Counted from the first letter of the stretch, positions 44,513 through 54,034 are shown. The stretch: DNA of 64,000 bases from Caryophanales bacterium UBA4682 (GCA_002404995.1 DHKY01000003.1:124001-188000), one strand, 5' to 3'. Notes: a model not told the origin generated them from the letters alone. Numbers and translations are program-made.

Positions 44513-45733
44513 ATGCCAGCATCTGTTTTCGTCTATCCAATCATCGTTTCCTTCATCTGCTCACCGGTAGGAACCACTGATTCCGTGGCCAAGATTGGCT
44601 ATTTCACGGAGACCGAACCCATCACCTATTCCGGGAGAGTCTATATCGACCATGAAGACATCGACTCTATTTCACTAGTCAAACATGTCGAGTGTGAAGT
44701 GAACTTCGGAGGAAGCAGTCCGACCTACAGATACTATTACAACACCACCCAGAAGGAAGGAAAGATAAAGAAGATACGTGAAATACGCAACGATATGGAT
44801 TCCCTGATTTACGTCTTAGAGCAGAGGCAGGATGGAAGCGCACTAAGCAACAACGAAGTCTTCTATTATGTTCGGACTTTCAAAAGAAAATATAGCAATC
44901 AGAACATTGCCTGGAATTTGGTATGCGGTGAAATAAGCCAGGATGTCATTGACAAACTTGACAGCGATTATTCTCATAATAGGACATATCCTAATTATTT
45001 CAGTAGTTTTCTAGATTCAGATGAAATCGATGGAACGGTCCATAACAATTACTATCGGTCTAATATTAAATATGTTCTTCTTGATCCCGAAAAGCCTGAA
45101 AGCCAGACTATAGATCTGATTCATAGGATGGCAGTCAGGAACGGAGTCTATCAATATAATGGTGCTTATGGACTAGATCCTGTCTATAAGGCAGTGGTTT
45201 CCTGGGCAGGCGATTTGCAGACCCAGGCAAAAGCGCTTGAAAACGAAAAAGAAATAACCGAAGAAACGCTATTTACGAAAGATAAAAGTTTTTCTTATGA
45301 GGATCTTGCAGCTGACATTGACGGATTCAACATCTCATATCCATTGGCAGAAACCACTTCCGTCTCATCGAGAAGGAAACAGTATTACTCCAGGAGGAAC
45401 AACGACTCCCAGTACAGATACAACAGGTTCATGGTGAATACGGTCAGCAACTATTATTCCAAACCTTCCGACAGGTATACGAACCTTCAGAAGTATTTCG
45501 AGAAAATGGTCTTCGACAGGATGGCCTTGAGACTAGAGGACAACGGATCGATATCCGAGATAACCGGATGGCATCCGATAAAGTACCATTTTCTCGGCGG
45601 AGAGCAGAAGGAAAGCGAGGACATAGACACAAGCAGCCAATGGCCTTCGAAGGAAGCGAGATCAAAGGCATGCAAGGTCTTCATCAAGCATATACTGAAG
45701 AAAGCAGGAGCTGAAGAGCAGATTCCTCTCTAG
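44513..45733 (+). CDS. Hypothetical protein of the duplicated locus, copy B
   Basis: This protein has the same 406-aa length and start context as copy A. The N-terminal 110 and C-terminal ~150 residues are almost identical to copy A. The differing central region (about 113-195) keeps the length and a few anchor residues (HNRTYP, EKPESQTIDLIHRMAVRNGVY), so the variable part is under length constraint. The middle differs by many replacements. It is unrecognised. Its role should be tied to the lipoprotein encoded 8 bases downstream. Confidence 0.75.
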   Translation: MPASVFVYPIIVSFICSPVGTTDSVAKIGYFTETEPITYSGRVYIDHEDIDSISLVKHVECEVNFGGSSPTYRYYYNTTQKEGKIKKIREIRNDMDSLIYVLEQRQDGSALSNNEVFYYVRTFKRKYSNQNIAWNLVCGEISQDVIDKLDSDYSHNRTYPNYFSSFLDSDEIDGTVHNNYYRSNIKYVLLDPEKPESQTIDLIHRMAVRNGVYQYNGAYGLDPVYKAVVSWAGDLQTQAKALENEKEITEETLFTKDKSFSYEDLAADIDGFNISYPLAETTSVSSRRKQYYSRRNNDSQYRYNRFMVNTVSNYYSKPSDRYTNLQKYFEKMVFDRMALRLEDNGSISEITGWHPIKYHFLGGEQKESEDIDTSSQWPSKEARSKACKVFIKHILKKAGAEEQIPL

Positions 45734-45741
45734 AGAATAAA

Positions 45742-46305
45742 ATGAAAAGAAATAAATTACTGATTCTATCGATGTCTCTCTTCGCATTACTGTCCTGCGA
45801 ACCAGAATACAATCCCTATAAGAAATACGCTACCATCGAAAATTTTATTTATTGGACAGAGCTTGGCCCATGGCGGAATATTACCCTTACCTATCGAAGC
45901 AGGGAAGATCAGAGTCTAAAATCATGTCCCCACAGGGACAAAGAAGAAATTGTCATACCAAGCCTAAAAGAAATCAATTTTCTGAAGATAGAAGACCAAG
46001 AAGAAATTAAGCCACTAAAGAAAAGTTATTACATAGCAGACGTTGTATCAACTTATAATACGACTATGGGCTTCAGTCTGTTTCCAGACTATATCCATGC
46101 CAGGGTCTTAGCAACCGACGGAGATGGGAGCGAGTATACAACCTACTATAAGGTAAGCAAAGAGGATGGAGGAAAAATATACAATGCAATAAAGGAAGGC
46201 TACGAAAAAGGAAAAGCATTACCACACACTTATTATTCCTCCTGTCCTTTCGATCCAAGTGATTACGACTACCATCCCAAAGAAGACTCACAAACTGGAA
46301 AATAA
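45742..46305 (+). CDS. Lipoprotein of the duplicated locus, copy B
   Basis: The 187-aa product has the same signal peptide as copy A with lipobox LLSC (Cys18). After EPEYNP the sequence diverges for about 130 residues, then the C-terminus (YEKGKALPHTYYSSCPFDPSD) is again shared. No domain is recognised. The gene ends just before a shared terminator with jetC. Confidence 0.82.
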   Translation: MKRNKLLILSMSLFALLSCEPEYNPYKKYATIENFIYWTELGPWRNITLTYRSREDQSLKSCPHRDKEEIVIPSLKEINFLKIEDQEEIKPLKKSYYIADVVSTYNTTMGFSLFPDYIHARVLATDGDGSEYTTYYKVSKEDGGKIYNAIKEGYEKGKALPHTYYSSCPFDPSDYDYHPKEDSQTGK

Positions 46306-46310
46306 AGAGT

Positions 46311-46346
46311 CGAAAAAACGGAGCTGCTCTCTGGCCGCTCCGTTTT
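46311..46346. terminator. Bidirectional terminator between copy B and jetC
   Basis: AAAACGGAGC (46315-46324) and GCTCCGTTTT (46337-46346) pair around a C/T-rich loop. Confidence 0.92.
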
Positions 46347-46350
46347 CTGT

Positions 46351-49300
46351 TTATTTTTTCTCGGTTCCGACGTCTTCTTCTTTAACCAAAGGAGATTCGA
46401 TGGCTTTGACCGGGTTTGCGTTCTTGTCCTTTTCCTGATAGACATCAAGATAAGAGCGCTTCCGCTTGTCTTCGTGGATGGTGACAAGAATAAGGTCGAC
46501 ATAGTTGACAAGGTCACGGAGTTTTTCGCTCGGCGTCGATAAGATGGCCTGAAGTCCGAAGTTGCGGAGAAGCTCGGTTGACTTCCTGATACGGGCAGCA
46601 TCCATCTTGCTGAATGCTTCATCGAAGATGACAAGGCGGAGGGTGTTATTGTCGGATGCATTCTTCACACGGCAGAGCTGTGCAAAGGAAGCGAGAATAG
46701 CAATGTAGAACGGTGTCTGGCTTTCACCTCCGGACTGGCTGGAGAAGCTGCGCTGGAGGGAAATCGTCTGTTGTTCATCACCAGTTCCGCTGGTCTTAAG
46801 AAGGTCGAAGATGATATAGGTCGTGTAGGAAGTAAAGCGTTCGACATTGCGGAGAATCTGCTCTTTCTGCTCACCAGTGGCAGAAGTAGAAGAGGAGATG
46901 AGATTGAAGAGATCATTCCTGGTAGAACGGTATTTCTCATTGAAGTGGGCTTCCGCATCGCCAGCGCGGAGAAGATCGGGATCCCTGATCCTGTTATAGT
47001 ATTCGATGAAATCCTTATTCGGAGAAACCTTGAACTGATAGGTATCCCGTCCGAAACGGGAATCTAATAATGCTTGGTTGAGTTCCTCGATTTGGGCATA
47101 GACAGTATCAATGGCAGTACGGAGTTTATAGATGAAGTCATCCTTGAACTCTTTGACGGATTCATCGTGGGCTTTAGCGATTTTTTCCTCATAGTCTGGA
47201 AGCCTAACCTTGGAGATATTCTCCAATTCACGGTCGAACTCCAGGTTGGAAACCTCGCTTTGGCTATCGTAATTGAGATTATAGGTGCTGCAATAATCAT
47301 TTCGAAGCTTCCAAAGCTTGTTGCGGTTATTGATCTGAGTCGACTGAGCCGTAATGGATTCCTTATAAGCCATCGACTTGACCTGGCTGACACTCCTGCC
47401 TTGCTGGTCTAACAGCTTTGCAAAGAAGGGCTCATACTCTTCATTGACAACATCCTTCGGGAAGGATTCCAACTGATTCTTAAGAGAGGCAAGATTGGCT
47501 TCTGCCCTTGGAATATCCTGTCCGTTCAGACGTTTCCTGTTGGCACGGATTTCACCGGATTCCGTCAGAAGAGCATTCTGCTGCTTTTTGATTTCTTCCT
47601 GCTGTTTCTCAATCTCCTCAATCTTGGAATTGACAAGACTCCTGTCGCCTTTCGAAGCAGAAAGCCTCTCCTGGTTGATGTCCTGTGCTTTCTTCTCGAG
47701 TTCTCCAATCTGATTCAGACGATTGATATCTGCTTCATCGGCCTGCAGTTCATTCAAACTCCTAAGCGGTAGCGTAAGCAGATCGGCAATCTTGCTGCTT
47801 AATTCGTTGAGAAGAGAGTAGAGATTATTCCTCTTCTGATAGTCTTGGGAAGAAACTGCCTTCGTTTTGCTCGAAACCTGCGTTCCAATATAGAAGATAC
47901 GTCCGTAGGCACGATTGAGGTACCAAGTCGCAAAGCCACGGTATCCGGTACCATCGGCAAGAAGACCCGATCCGGACTGACGTGCTTCTTCGAAGGAATA
48001 GCACTTCTTGATTCGGCCTAAGAGATAGTCGGTATAGGCTCTTGCGCCTTCATCCTTAGTGGTGATGAGCTTGGCGATAGAATCCTCGTTCGCCACCCTG
48101 TTCGCCGAAAGAAGACGTTCCGTATCGACCAAGGAAACCGAATAATAGTTATAAGATGTCGTCAGCTGTTTCCTGATACGGTTTGCTTCCTCATAATATT
48201 GCGGGTTGACAAAGAAGTTGAATTTCTGACGGAAGAGGACTGCTTCGAGAGCAAAGGTCCAATCCGGATCATTGACATCAATCAAATCGCAGAAAATGTG
48301 GACATAGGCATCCTGATGTCTTGCTTTCAGGGCATTCTCAAGCCCGTGCTTGATGGTCCTATACCTAGGCCCAAGCTGGTCAAAAGGCTTCTTGCCTTGG
48401 CTGACTGCAGACAAATCGGATTGCAAAGATTGAAGTTCCTGGCTGACCGAATAGATTTCGTTGCTGACATGGGTCTTCCTCTCGCTTGCTTCGTTGCGAA
48501 GGGTTTCCCTGTCGTTCCGGAAATTCTTGATGACAATGAAATCCGGATTATCTTGATTCAGTCCCTCATAGATGGACTTAGCCTCACCGGCTACATCAGA
48601 AATCAGTTCGAGGAAGGCATCAAATTTGTCTTTCAGCTTTTCGCCGAAACGAGAGGAGTCGAAGTTCTGATAATAGTTAAAGAAGGAAGAGCACGCTTTC
48701 GCATAAGAATGGGCATAGGAGCTAAGCGTATCCTTGACATTCTTGACTTGAAGGGTAATCCGGCTGATTTCCTGCCTGACCTGTTCTTTCTTCCTCGAAA
48801 GCTTCTCGGTCAGAGAATAATTATCGGACTGAAGCTTCTTTGCATTATAGGAATTCAGGTCCTTGCCAAGATCATCAAGTTGGTTGTCAAGTTGGTTCAA
48901 CTCATTGGTGATATCAAGAAGGCGCTGATTGCCCTTCTTGACCTGCTCGCTCAGATTGTCTAAGGATTTCTTTCCTTTTTCATAATCGGCTCTGGCATTG
49001 ATATAGTTCAGCCTGTCGATTTTCTTCCGTGAACTCTGGAGTTCATTGAAAATCTGCTGGATCTGGGTCAAAGTCGTGACCTTTTCCTTCAAGGTCTTGG
49101 CTTCATTCTCGAGAATCTTGTACTGTTCGATATTCTTCTGCCTAGGAGCAATATCGACATTTTCATCGGCATCGCAGATATACTCTGTGATAAAGGAAGA
49201 GATATTGCTAATCGGAGCAAAGGAAACTGCCTTCTTGAACAGAGAGAAATACTTGTCCGGAAGGTTTCCGAAGGCCTCTTTCGAGAAAGCCTGGTATTCT

Positions 49301-49842
49301 GTATCCGTATCGAAGAAGCGGAAATGATTTACCTTATAGTTGTTTCTTGCCCAGGCAGATAATTCACGGTAACGCCTAGGACGGACCTTCGATTTATCCG
49401 CTTCCGTCTCATTGTTCGAGAACCCGTTCTCCGGGAAAGGTGAATCCAGATAGAAATAATGCTTATCGATCTTGTCCGAAGAATCCACATCAAAGCAGAC
49501 ACCTAAGGTAAAGGTCCGGTTTTCGACATCGTCGAAAATCTCAATTGCAATATAGGAAGAAAAGGTTCCACGGCGGAGAACGATATTCGAGCCGTCATCC
49601 TTGATACCGGTCTGTCCACGGAGATAGCTCAGAAGCGAACGTCCGGAACGGCCTTTCTCGTTTGCAGCCTTGTTGAAGTTCTCCGGACGGGTAGAACCAA
49701 GAATGATAATCTGAAGAGCATCGATAATGGTCGACTTTCCGGTACCGTTAGGACCGGTAAGGAACGTGATATTCTTAATATCCGTTGTGACATTGCTGAA
49801 ATAATGCCAATTGATCAAACGGAGCTTTGTTAAGGATTTCAT
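46351..49842 (-). CDS. jetC: JetC/MksB-type SMC-like ATPase
   Basis: The 1163-aa protein has an SMC/MukB-like architecture: N-terminal Walker A GPNGTGKST near residue 31, two long coiled-coil arms (about 240-460 and 680-900), a hinge-like centre, and a C-terminal ABC signature SGGESQTPFY near 1040 with Walker B VIFDEAFSKMD near 1078. These match the JetC/EptC subunit of Wadjet and the MksB of chromosomal MukBEF-like condensins. It would be the loop-extruding motor. It overlaps jetB by 4 bases. No TOPRIM nuclease gene (jetD/mksG) follows; the next genes converge from copy B of the duplicated locus. Confidence 0.9.
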   Translation of the reverse strand: MKSLTKLRLINWHYFSNVTTDIKNITFLTGPNGTGKSTIIDALQIIILGSTRPENFNKAANEKGRSGRSLLSYLRGQTGIKDDGSNIVLRRGTFSSYIAIEIFDDVENRTFTLGVCFDVDSSDKIDKHYFYLDSPFPENGFSNNETEADKSKVRPRRYRELSAWARNNYKVNHFRFFDTDTEYQAFSKEAFGNLPDKYFSLFKKAVSFAPISNISSFITEYICDADENVDIAPRQKNIEQYKILENEAKTLKEKVTTLTQIQQIFNELQSSRKKIDRLNYINARADYEKGKKSLDNLSEQVKKGNQRLLDITNELNQLDNQLDDLGKDLNSYNAKKLQSDNYSLTEKLSRKKEQVRQEISRITLQVKNVKDTLSSYAHSYAKACSSFFNYYQNFDSSRFGEKLKDKFDAFLELISDVAGEAKSIYEGLNQDNPDFIVIKNFRNDRETLRNEASERKTHVSNEIYSVSQELQSLQSDLSAVSQGKKPFDQLGPRYRTIKHGLENALKARHQDAYVHIFCDLIDVNDPDWTFALEAVLFRQKFNFFVNPQYYEEANRIRKQLTTSYNYYSVSLVDTERLLSANRVANEDSIAKLITTKDEGARAYTDYLLGRIKKCYSFEEARQSGSGLLADGTGYRGFATWYLNRAYGRIFYIGTQVSSKTKAVSSQDYQKRNNLYSLLNELSSKIADLLTLPLRSLNELQADEADINRLNQIGELEKKAQDINQERLSASKGDRSLVNSKIEEIEKQQEEIKKQQNALLTESGEIRANRKRLNGQDIPRAEANLASLKNQLESFPKDVVNEEYEPFFAKLLDQQGRSVSQVKSMAYKESITAQSTQINNRNKLWKLRNDYCSTYNLNYDSQSEVSNLEFDRELENISKVRLPDYEEKIAKAHDESVKEFKDDFIYKLRTAIDTVYAQIEELNQALLDSRFGRDTYQFKVSPNKDFIEYYNRIRDPDLLRAGDAEAHFNEKYRSTRNDLFNLISSSTSATGEQKEQILRNVERFTSYTTYIIFDLLKTSGTGDEQQTISLQRSFSSQSGGESQTPFYIAILASFAQLCRVKNASDNNTLRLVIFDEAFSKMDAARIRKSTELLRNFGLQAILSTPSEKLRDLVNYVDLILVTIHEDKRKRSYLDVYQEKDKNANPVKAIESPLVKEEDVGTEKK

Positions 49843-50543
49843 TTATTCTCTCCTTCCTTGGTATCAGAAACAAGAACATCGCCATTGCCGGCTTTCGTCT
49901 CAGACACCATCTTATCGAAAAGAGAAGGCTCTCGATTCTCGTCCTGAGGCTTTGTCAAGAACGTATAGAGACTATTGAGCTTTTCAGAAGAGAGAAGATA
50001 GCGGATGGTCGGCATAATATAGAAAGAATAGCTCGGATCGGAGAAAGACCCATTGCACTTTGAAACAATATTGAATCCGTCTAAAGTACGGAGAGCAGAG
50101 CTGATAGTATTTGAAGACAGACGCTTGCTTACCGAAGAGAGTCCAAGTTCATTGCAATATGCACTAAGAGCACCGGATGTCCTCAATACTTCAGTCTCTT
50201 CCGGCGCTTTCTCTAGCTGATTTTCATAATAAGAACGAAGGGCAAAGACAATCAATGTCGTGGTCGGATCGAAACGAAAATGATTCCGTTCGGCACTCGA
50301 GGTGACGAAAATGACGCCATCCTCATCGGACTTGGAAAGCGTCCTGTCCCTATAGGAAAGGTAATCTTCGAATGTATCGTAGTAACGTTCGATGAACCTG
50401 TAGTCCGGATCCGCACGGAAGATCTTGCTCTTCCGGTCATAGGACTTCCGGCAGATATAACATTGATAGAGAAGATCGTTCAAGACCTCTGAGAAGAGAT
50501 TCTTATCCGATCGGCTCCTTTTTTCATAATCCTCTTGAAACAT
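49839..50543 (-). CDS. jetB: JetB/MksE-type condensin subunit (DUF4194-like)
   Basis: The 234-aa protein has the length and context of the MukE-like KITE subunit. It contains a winged-helix pattern around residues 105-190 (LSSVSKRLSSNTISSALRTL in part) and a charged tail. The family is inferred more from position between JetA and JetC genes than from motif. It overlaps jetA by 20 bases. Confidence 0.82.
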   Translation of the reverse strand: MFQEDYEKRSRSDKNLFSEVLNDLLYQCYICRKSYDRKSKIFRADPDYRFIERYYDTFEDYLSYRDRTLSKSDEDGVIFVTSSAERNHFRFDPTTTLIVFALRSYYENQLEKAPEETEVLRTSGALSAYCNELGLSSVSKRLSSNTISSALRTLDGFNIVSKCNGSFSDPSYSFYIMPTIRYLLSSEKLNSLYTFLTKPQDENREPSLFDKMVSETKAGNGDVLVSDTKEGENK

Positions 50544-52029
50544 GTTTCGTCACTCCTTTTTTCTTGAAGCGGTATAACGGCCTGTAATATCCGGCATAAA
50601 GGACTTGGTCCTCCAGCTTTTCGCAAGTATAAGGAATCCTGTTCAACGTAGCCTTCAGGATTCCGAGAATCCTCCTGACAAGGTCATCGGTGTTCTCGAT
50701 GCGCCTTTCGTTTGTCAGCCTTTGATCCTTCCCCTGCCTGTTCTCTTCCAGATACTGCCTGATAGTAGTATCCGAGAAGCGGTTTAGCTCATTATCAAGG
50801 ATGTTGTTCCTAAGAAGAGAAGACTCTTCCGGAAGAAGATCGTCTTCCAAAGGAAGCGGCTCATCGATGATTTCCTCTTGGTTCCGGCGATAAGGCCTCC
50901 TCCTTGACTGGGAGTCAAGATAGCCCTGTCGATAAAGGGAAATCGTCTCTCCTGCTTTCCTGACCATCGGCCTTTCGTCATAGGAGAGAGCCGGATTCTT
51001 GCTGATTTCATTTGCCATCGAACGAATAATCGTAGTCAGCTTTCCTTTGACGGTCTTATCGCTATTGGAAAGATAATTGACCTTTCTCTGCACTGCCTCG
51101 GTATAATCCGCGTTCGCATGATCGATTTCATCAAAAGCAGAAGAAAGACGGGAAAAGATATCGATGACATCCTGGATTTTCTTAATAACGGAGGAAGTCA
51201 GTTTTGCAATATCGGTCTCGGAATTACCAGGTTCTGCCTTAGCCTGGCGGACAAGGCGGGTAATAATACGCTCAGACTTAATCCAGCGTTTGAGAATTGT
51301 AATAGTCGGCTGGGCATAAAGTCCTAAGGAATCATATGTCTTCCTAGGATGATAGTATTTATCGGCAATTCCTGCACGGTATTCGTCAAAATGCTGTTGC
51401 AGGGCCTTGTTCGGATCAAAGACTTTCGAAAGACGGTTTCCATAGACAAGAATCTGCTGGCGGAGAAGAGTAACCGACCTATCCAAAGTATCAGCATTGT
51501 TCTTTGCATTCTCCAAAGAACGATACCTATAGTCGTCTTCTTTCTCGTCTTCCCTCTTTAATTCCGCATAAGTCTGATGGACCAAAGGAAGATAAGAAGA
51601 AGTATCACAGGCCAAATCATCCAAAAGCTTTAACCTCTGGATAGAAAAAGATGGTAGATAAAGATATTCAACATTCGTCTTGGGATTCCGGGAAATAATA
51701 TACCATCCGCATTTCGAGAGCTTGCGGATGACATAATTGACTTTCTGGCTCAGGATGGAAGCCTCATCGTCCTTGTTTCCATCTGCTTCGACTTCAACGG
51801 TTTCCTCTTCGTCTTTATCGTCTAGCCGGTCCGTCTCGATGGAGAACAATTGCCTCCTCTCTTCCCCCTGGCTTTTCAGGGAAAGAGCAAAATCGCTGCG
51901 CTTTACATCCGTTTTCTGGCTGCGCAGCAGGTGATATAACGTAATAAGGGAAAACGCATAGACTGTCTTATACTTCCGAGAGAGCGGAGCAAAGAGCTCT
52001 TCGGGAATTTTGTCAAATAAGCGGTTCAA
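50524..52029 (-). CDS. jetA: JetA/MksF-type kleisin subunit
   Basis: The 501-aa protein resembles the kleisin-like JetA/MksF: an N-terminal winged-helix region (residues 5-125, with an acidic insert around 70-85), a helical middle, and a C-terminal winged helix after an acidic linker rich in Glu and Asp near 390-405. No ATG lies in place; the likely start is TTG at 52029, with AGAAGGA ten bases before it. The gene opens a jetA-jetB-jetC operon behind a good promoter. Confidence 0.82.
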   Translation of the reverse strand: MNRLFDKIPEELFAPLSRKYKTVYAFSLITLYHLLRSQKTDVKRSDFALSLKSQGEERRQLFSIETDRLDDKDEEETVEVEADGNKDDEASILSQKVNYVIRKLSKCGWYIISRNPKTNVEYLYLPSFSIQRLKLLDDLACDTSSYLPLVHQTYAELKREDEKEDDYRYRSLENAKNNADTLDRSVTLLRQQILVYGNRLSKVFDPNKALQQHFDEYRAGIADKYYHPRKTYDSLGLYAQPTITILKRWIKSERIITRLVRQAKAEPGNSETDIAKLTSSVIKKIQDVIDIFSRLSSAFDEIDHANADYTEAVQRKVNYLSNSDKTVKGKLTTIIRSMANEISKNPALSYDERPMVRKAGETISLYRQGYLDSQSRRRPYRRNQEEIIDEPLPLEDDLLPEESSLLRNNILDNELNRFSDTTIRQYLEENRQGKDQRLTNERRIENTDDLVRRILGILKATLNRIPYTCEKLEDQVLYAGYYRPLYRFKKKGVTKHVSRGL

Positions 52030-52066
52030 TTCGATTGGTCCTTCTATGACTCTTTAGGCCATAAAA

Positions 52067-52096
52067 ATTATAATCTAATTCCCCATTCCCTTTCAA
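52067..52096 (-). promoter_or_regulatory. Promoter of jetABC
   Basis: On the minus strand TTGAAA (52091-52096), an 18-bp spacer and TATAAT (52067-52072). Confidence 0.7.
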
Positions 52097-52195
52097 TAAA
52101 ATCTATCCTCTTTTCCTTTACTGAGAAAAAACTTAGCAACCCACTTGGATACACAAAAAGAAAGAAAAAAGCCATTATCCTTTTTCCTAGGTCCT

Positions 52196-52204
52196 TGCTA
52201 TACT
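52196..52204 (+). promoter_or_regulatory. Extended -10 promoter directly before the AMP-binding gene (leaderless candidate)
   Basis: TGCTATACT is followed by only eight bases before the ATG at 52213. No Shine-Dalgarno site can fit. The -35 region is weak (TTATCC, 18-bp spacer). Confidence 0.5.
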
Positions 52205-52212
52205 ATATTTTG

Positions 52213-53781
52213 ATGAAAAGCCAAACATTCTATACCCAGTTCGCATCTCACCGGAAATCAAAGAAAACCGCACTTTTCTACCAAGGAAAGAGCCTGAGCT
52301 ATTCTGAACTCTACTCCAAGGCAGAAACACAGGCCAAAGTCCTCTACAACGAAGGTATCAACAAACGTTCCTTCGTAACAAGGATTTCGGAATTCTTTCC
52401 CGAAAGCGTAATCACACTCCTTTCTCTTCTGAAAATAGGATGCACAATAACGCTTTTATCCACGCATCTTCCTCCGAAAGCCTATGCGCGAAGGAGGAAG
52501 GATAAGCCAGAGAGCGTTCTGTTTCTTCAAGATCGTCTTTATAAAAAATTCCTTCCGATTATAAAAGAAAAAACTTCTGCCATCGTCCTCCTTTCTCCAA
52601 AGAAGGATCTTCCCTTTTCCAGGAAGCATGAATATTTGAAGGAAAACAAAGAGAGTCTTTCGGTAGCAAGAAAAGACGGATTTGCAGACTCTGTCTTCGT
52701 TTTCCCTTCCCATAAGAAGAGGAAGGATGTCCCTTCCTTCTCAAACGAGAAAAAGGAAGTTTTGATTTTCCATTCCCTTGGCGATACAAGGCAAGGAAAA
52801 ACACTTTCTTTTTCAAACGAAATCAGGGATACCACAACCGTCTCCTTCCTCCAGGAAGTCTCTTCAGAAGCGAGGAAAGGAACCATCCTTCCTTTGATGC
52901 CATTAGAAAGCGCCGGAGGGACCTTGTCCGGAATCTTGACCCCTCTTTCCTTAGGAAGGAGCATCAACTTGGTCAATAAAGACAAAGTAAACAGTGCCAT
53001 CCACTGGATCAAGAAAAAGAAAGCAGATACTCTAATTCTTCTGCCTTACAGGTATCAGGCAATCCTTTCCCAAAGGACATCCTCCAGGAGCAAGAAAATC
53101 AAAAGCGTCATACTAACGCTTGAGAAGCCGACATTTGAACTAAACGAATCCGCATTTCCTTACTCCCTGAAGCAGGCCTTCTGGGCAAACGAAGCAGGTG
53201 GTTTCCTACTAGGAGGCTCCATCCAGAACAGCCTGACCCCAGATCTTGGCATTCCATTGACACCATTCTCCGTTAAATTATTACCATTAAAAGGAACTTC
53301 CCCTGTCCAAGAAGGGGAGGAAGGAATCCTCGCCTTCTCCTTGCCAAATGGGTTCTTTGGATACAAAGAAGACGATATCAATAAAGATACCATTCTTTTC
53401 GAAGGCGTTCCTTACTTCATCAGGGATGATATCCTCACTTATAAAGACGGACACTATATTTTCTCCAGAAGAAGGAAAAACATCGTCCGTTTCCATGGTT
53501 ATCCGATTTACTTGAACAGGATAGAAAACATCAGCCTTACCATACCAGGCGTTATTTCTGCAAAAGTATTCTTTGATCGAAGCATCAATCACACCCCTTA
53601 CCTCCATCTCTTCATTGAAAACAGAGACCGACCCGACGAAAGGCTGTTTAAAGAGCTTCGAAAGAAATTCGATGAAAACAGGATGACCTATTCGGTTCCA
53701 AAACGAATCTCCATCTATCCGAAGTTTCCTCGGAATTACAAAGGCGAGATTGATACCAAGGCACTTTGCCAGTTCCTATAG
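52213..53781 (+). CDS. AMP-binding (adenylate-forming) family protein with altered catalytic motifs
   Basis: The 522-aa protein follows the ANL-superfamily layout, from TALFYQGKSLSYSELY near residue 20 to a small C-terminal domain. The P-loop normally SSGTTGxPKG reads SLGDTMQGKT. A5 keeps a Glu (NEAGG). The hinge region keeps DGHYIFSRRMKNIV and HGYPIY. At the A10 motif the catalytic lysine of GK[IV] is Glu (NYKGEIDTKAL). It may have lost adenylation or do another reaction. A carrier-protein or D-alanine activating role cannot be chosen. I took the ATG at 52213; the earlier TTG lies in the promoter. Confidence 0.8.
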   Translation: MKSQTFYTQFASHRKSKKTALFYQGKSLSYSELYSKAETQAKVLYNEGINKRSFVTRISEFFPESVITLLSLLKIGCTITLLSTHLPPKAYARRRKDKPESVLFLQDRLYKKFLPIIKEKTSAIVLLSPKKDLPFSRKHEYLKENKESLSVARKDGFADSVFVFPSHKKRKDVPSFSNEKKEVLIFHSLGDTRQGKTLSFSNEIRDTTTVSFLQEVSSEARKGTILPLMPLESAGGTLSGILTPLSLGRSINLVNKDKVNSAIHWIKKKKADTLILLPYRYQAILSQRTSSRSKKIKSVILTLEKPTFELNESAFPYSLKQAFWANEAGGFLLGGSIQNSLTPDLGIPLTPFSVKLLPLKGTSPVQEGEEGILAFSLPNGFFGYKEDDINKDTILFEGVPYFIRDDILTYKDGHYIFSRRRKNIVRFHGYPIYLNRIENISLTIPGVISAKVFFDRSINHTPYLHLFIENRDRPDERLFKELRKKFDENRMTYSVPKRISIYPKFPRNYKGEIDTKALCQFL

Positions 53782-54034
53782 CCAAAATAAATGCTTTTCG
53801 TTTGGATTCAGCAAAAACAGGGAGCGAATTAGAATCATTTCAGAAATTAATCTGTATTTTTTTGTTTACTGTTTCTTTCAAGATAATAAAAACGTCCATT
53901 AATATATAGTCTTCATAAAAAGTTCCATATCAAAAAAACTTTTTATTGTATTTTTTGAAAAACGTGATTATAATTTAAATAAATTCAAATCATCTTAAAT
54001 TGTTTTTCATAAAAACGGATAGGAGGGAATTAAA
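53782..54034. other. Intergenic region before the small lipoprotein gene
   Basis: AT-rich, no gene seen. It contains the promoter at 53946-53974. No convincing terminator follows the AMP-binding gene. Confidence 0.5.
53946..53974 (+). promoter_or_regulatory. Promoter of the small lipoprotein gene
   Basis: TTGTAT, a 17-bp spacer and TATAAT, about 60 bases ahead of the ATG at 54035. Confidence 0.65.

Larger units (their letters stand above)
44407..46305 (+). repeat. Duplicated locus, copy B (partner at 3749-5654)
   Basis: Colinear with copy A at an offset of 40658 bases up to the end of the first gene; one base is missing in the short spacer before the lipoprotein gene. About four substitutions occur in the 105 bases upstream of the first ATG. 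Constant and variable blocks alternate as described for copy A. The copy lies between glgC and jetC. Confidence 0.92.
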
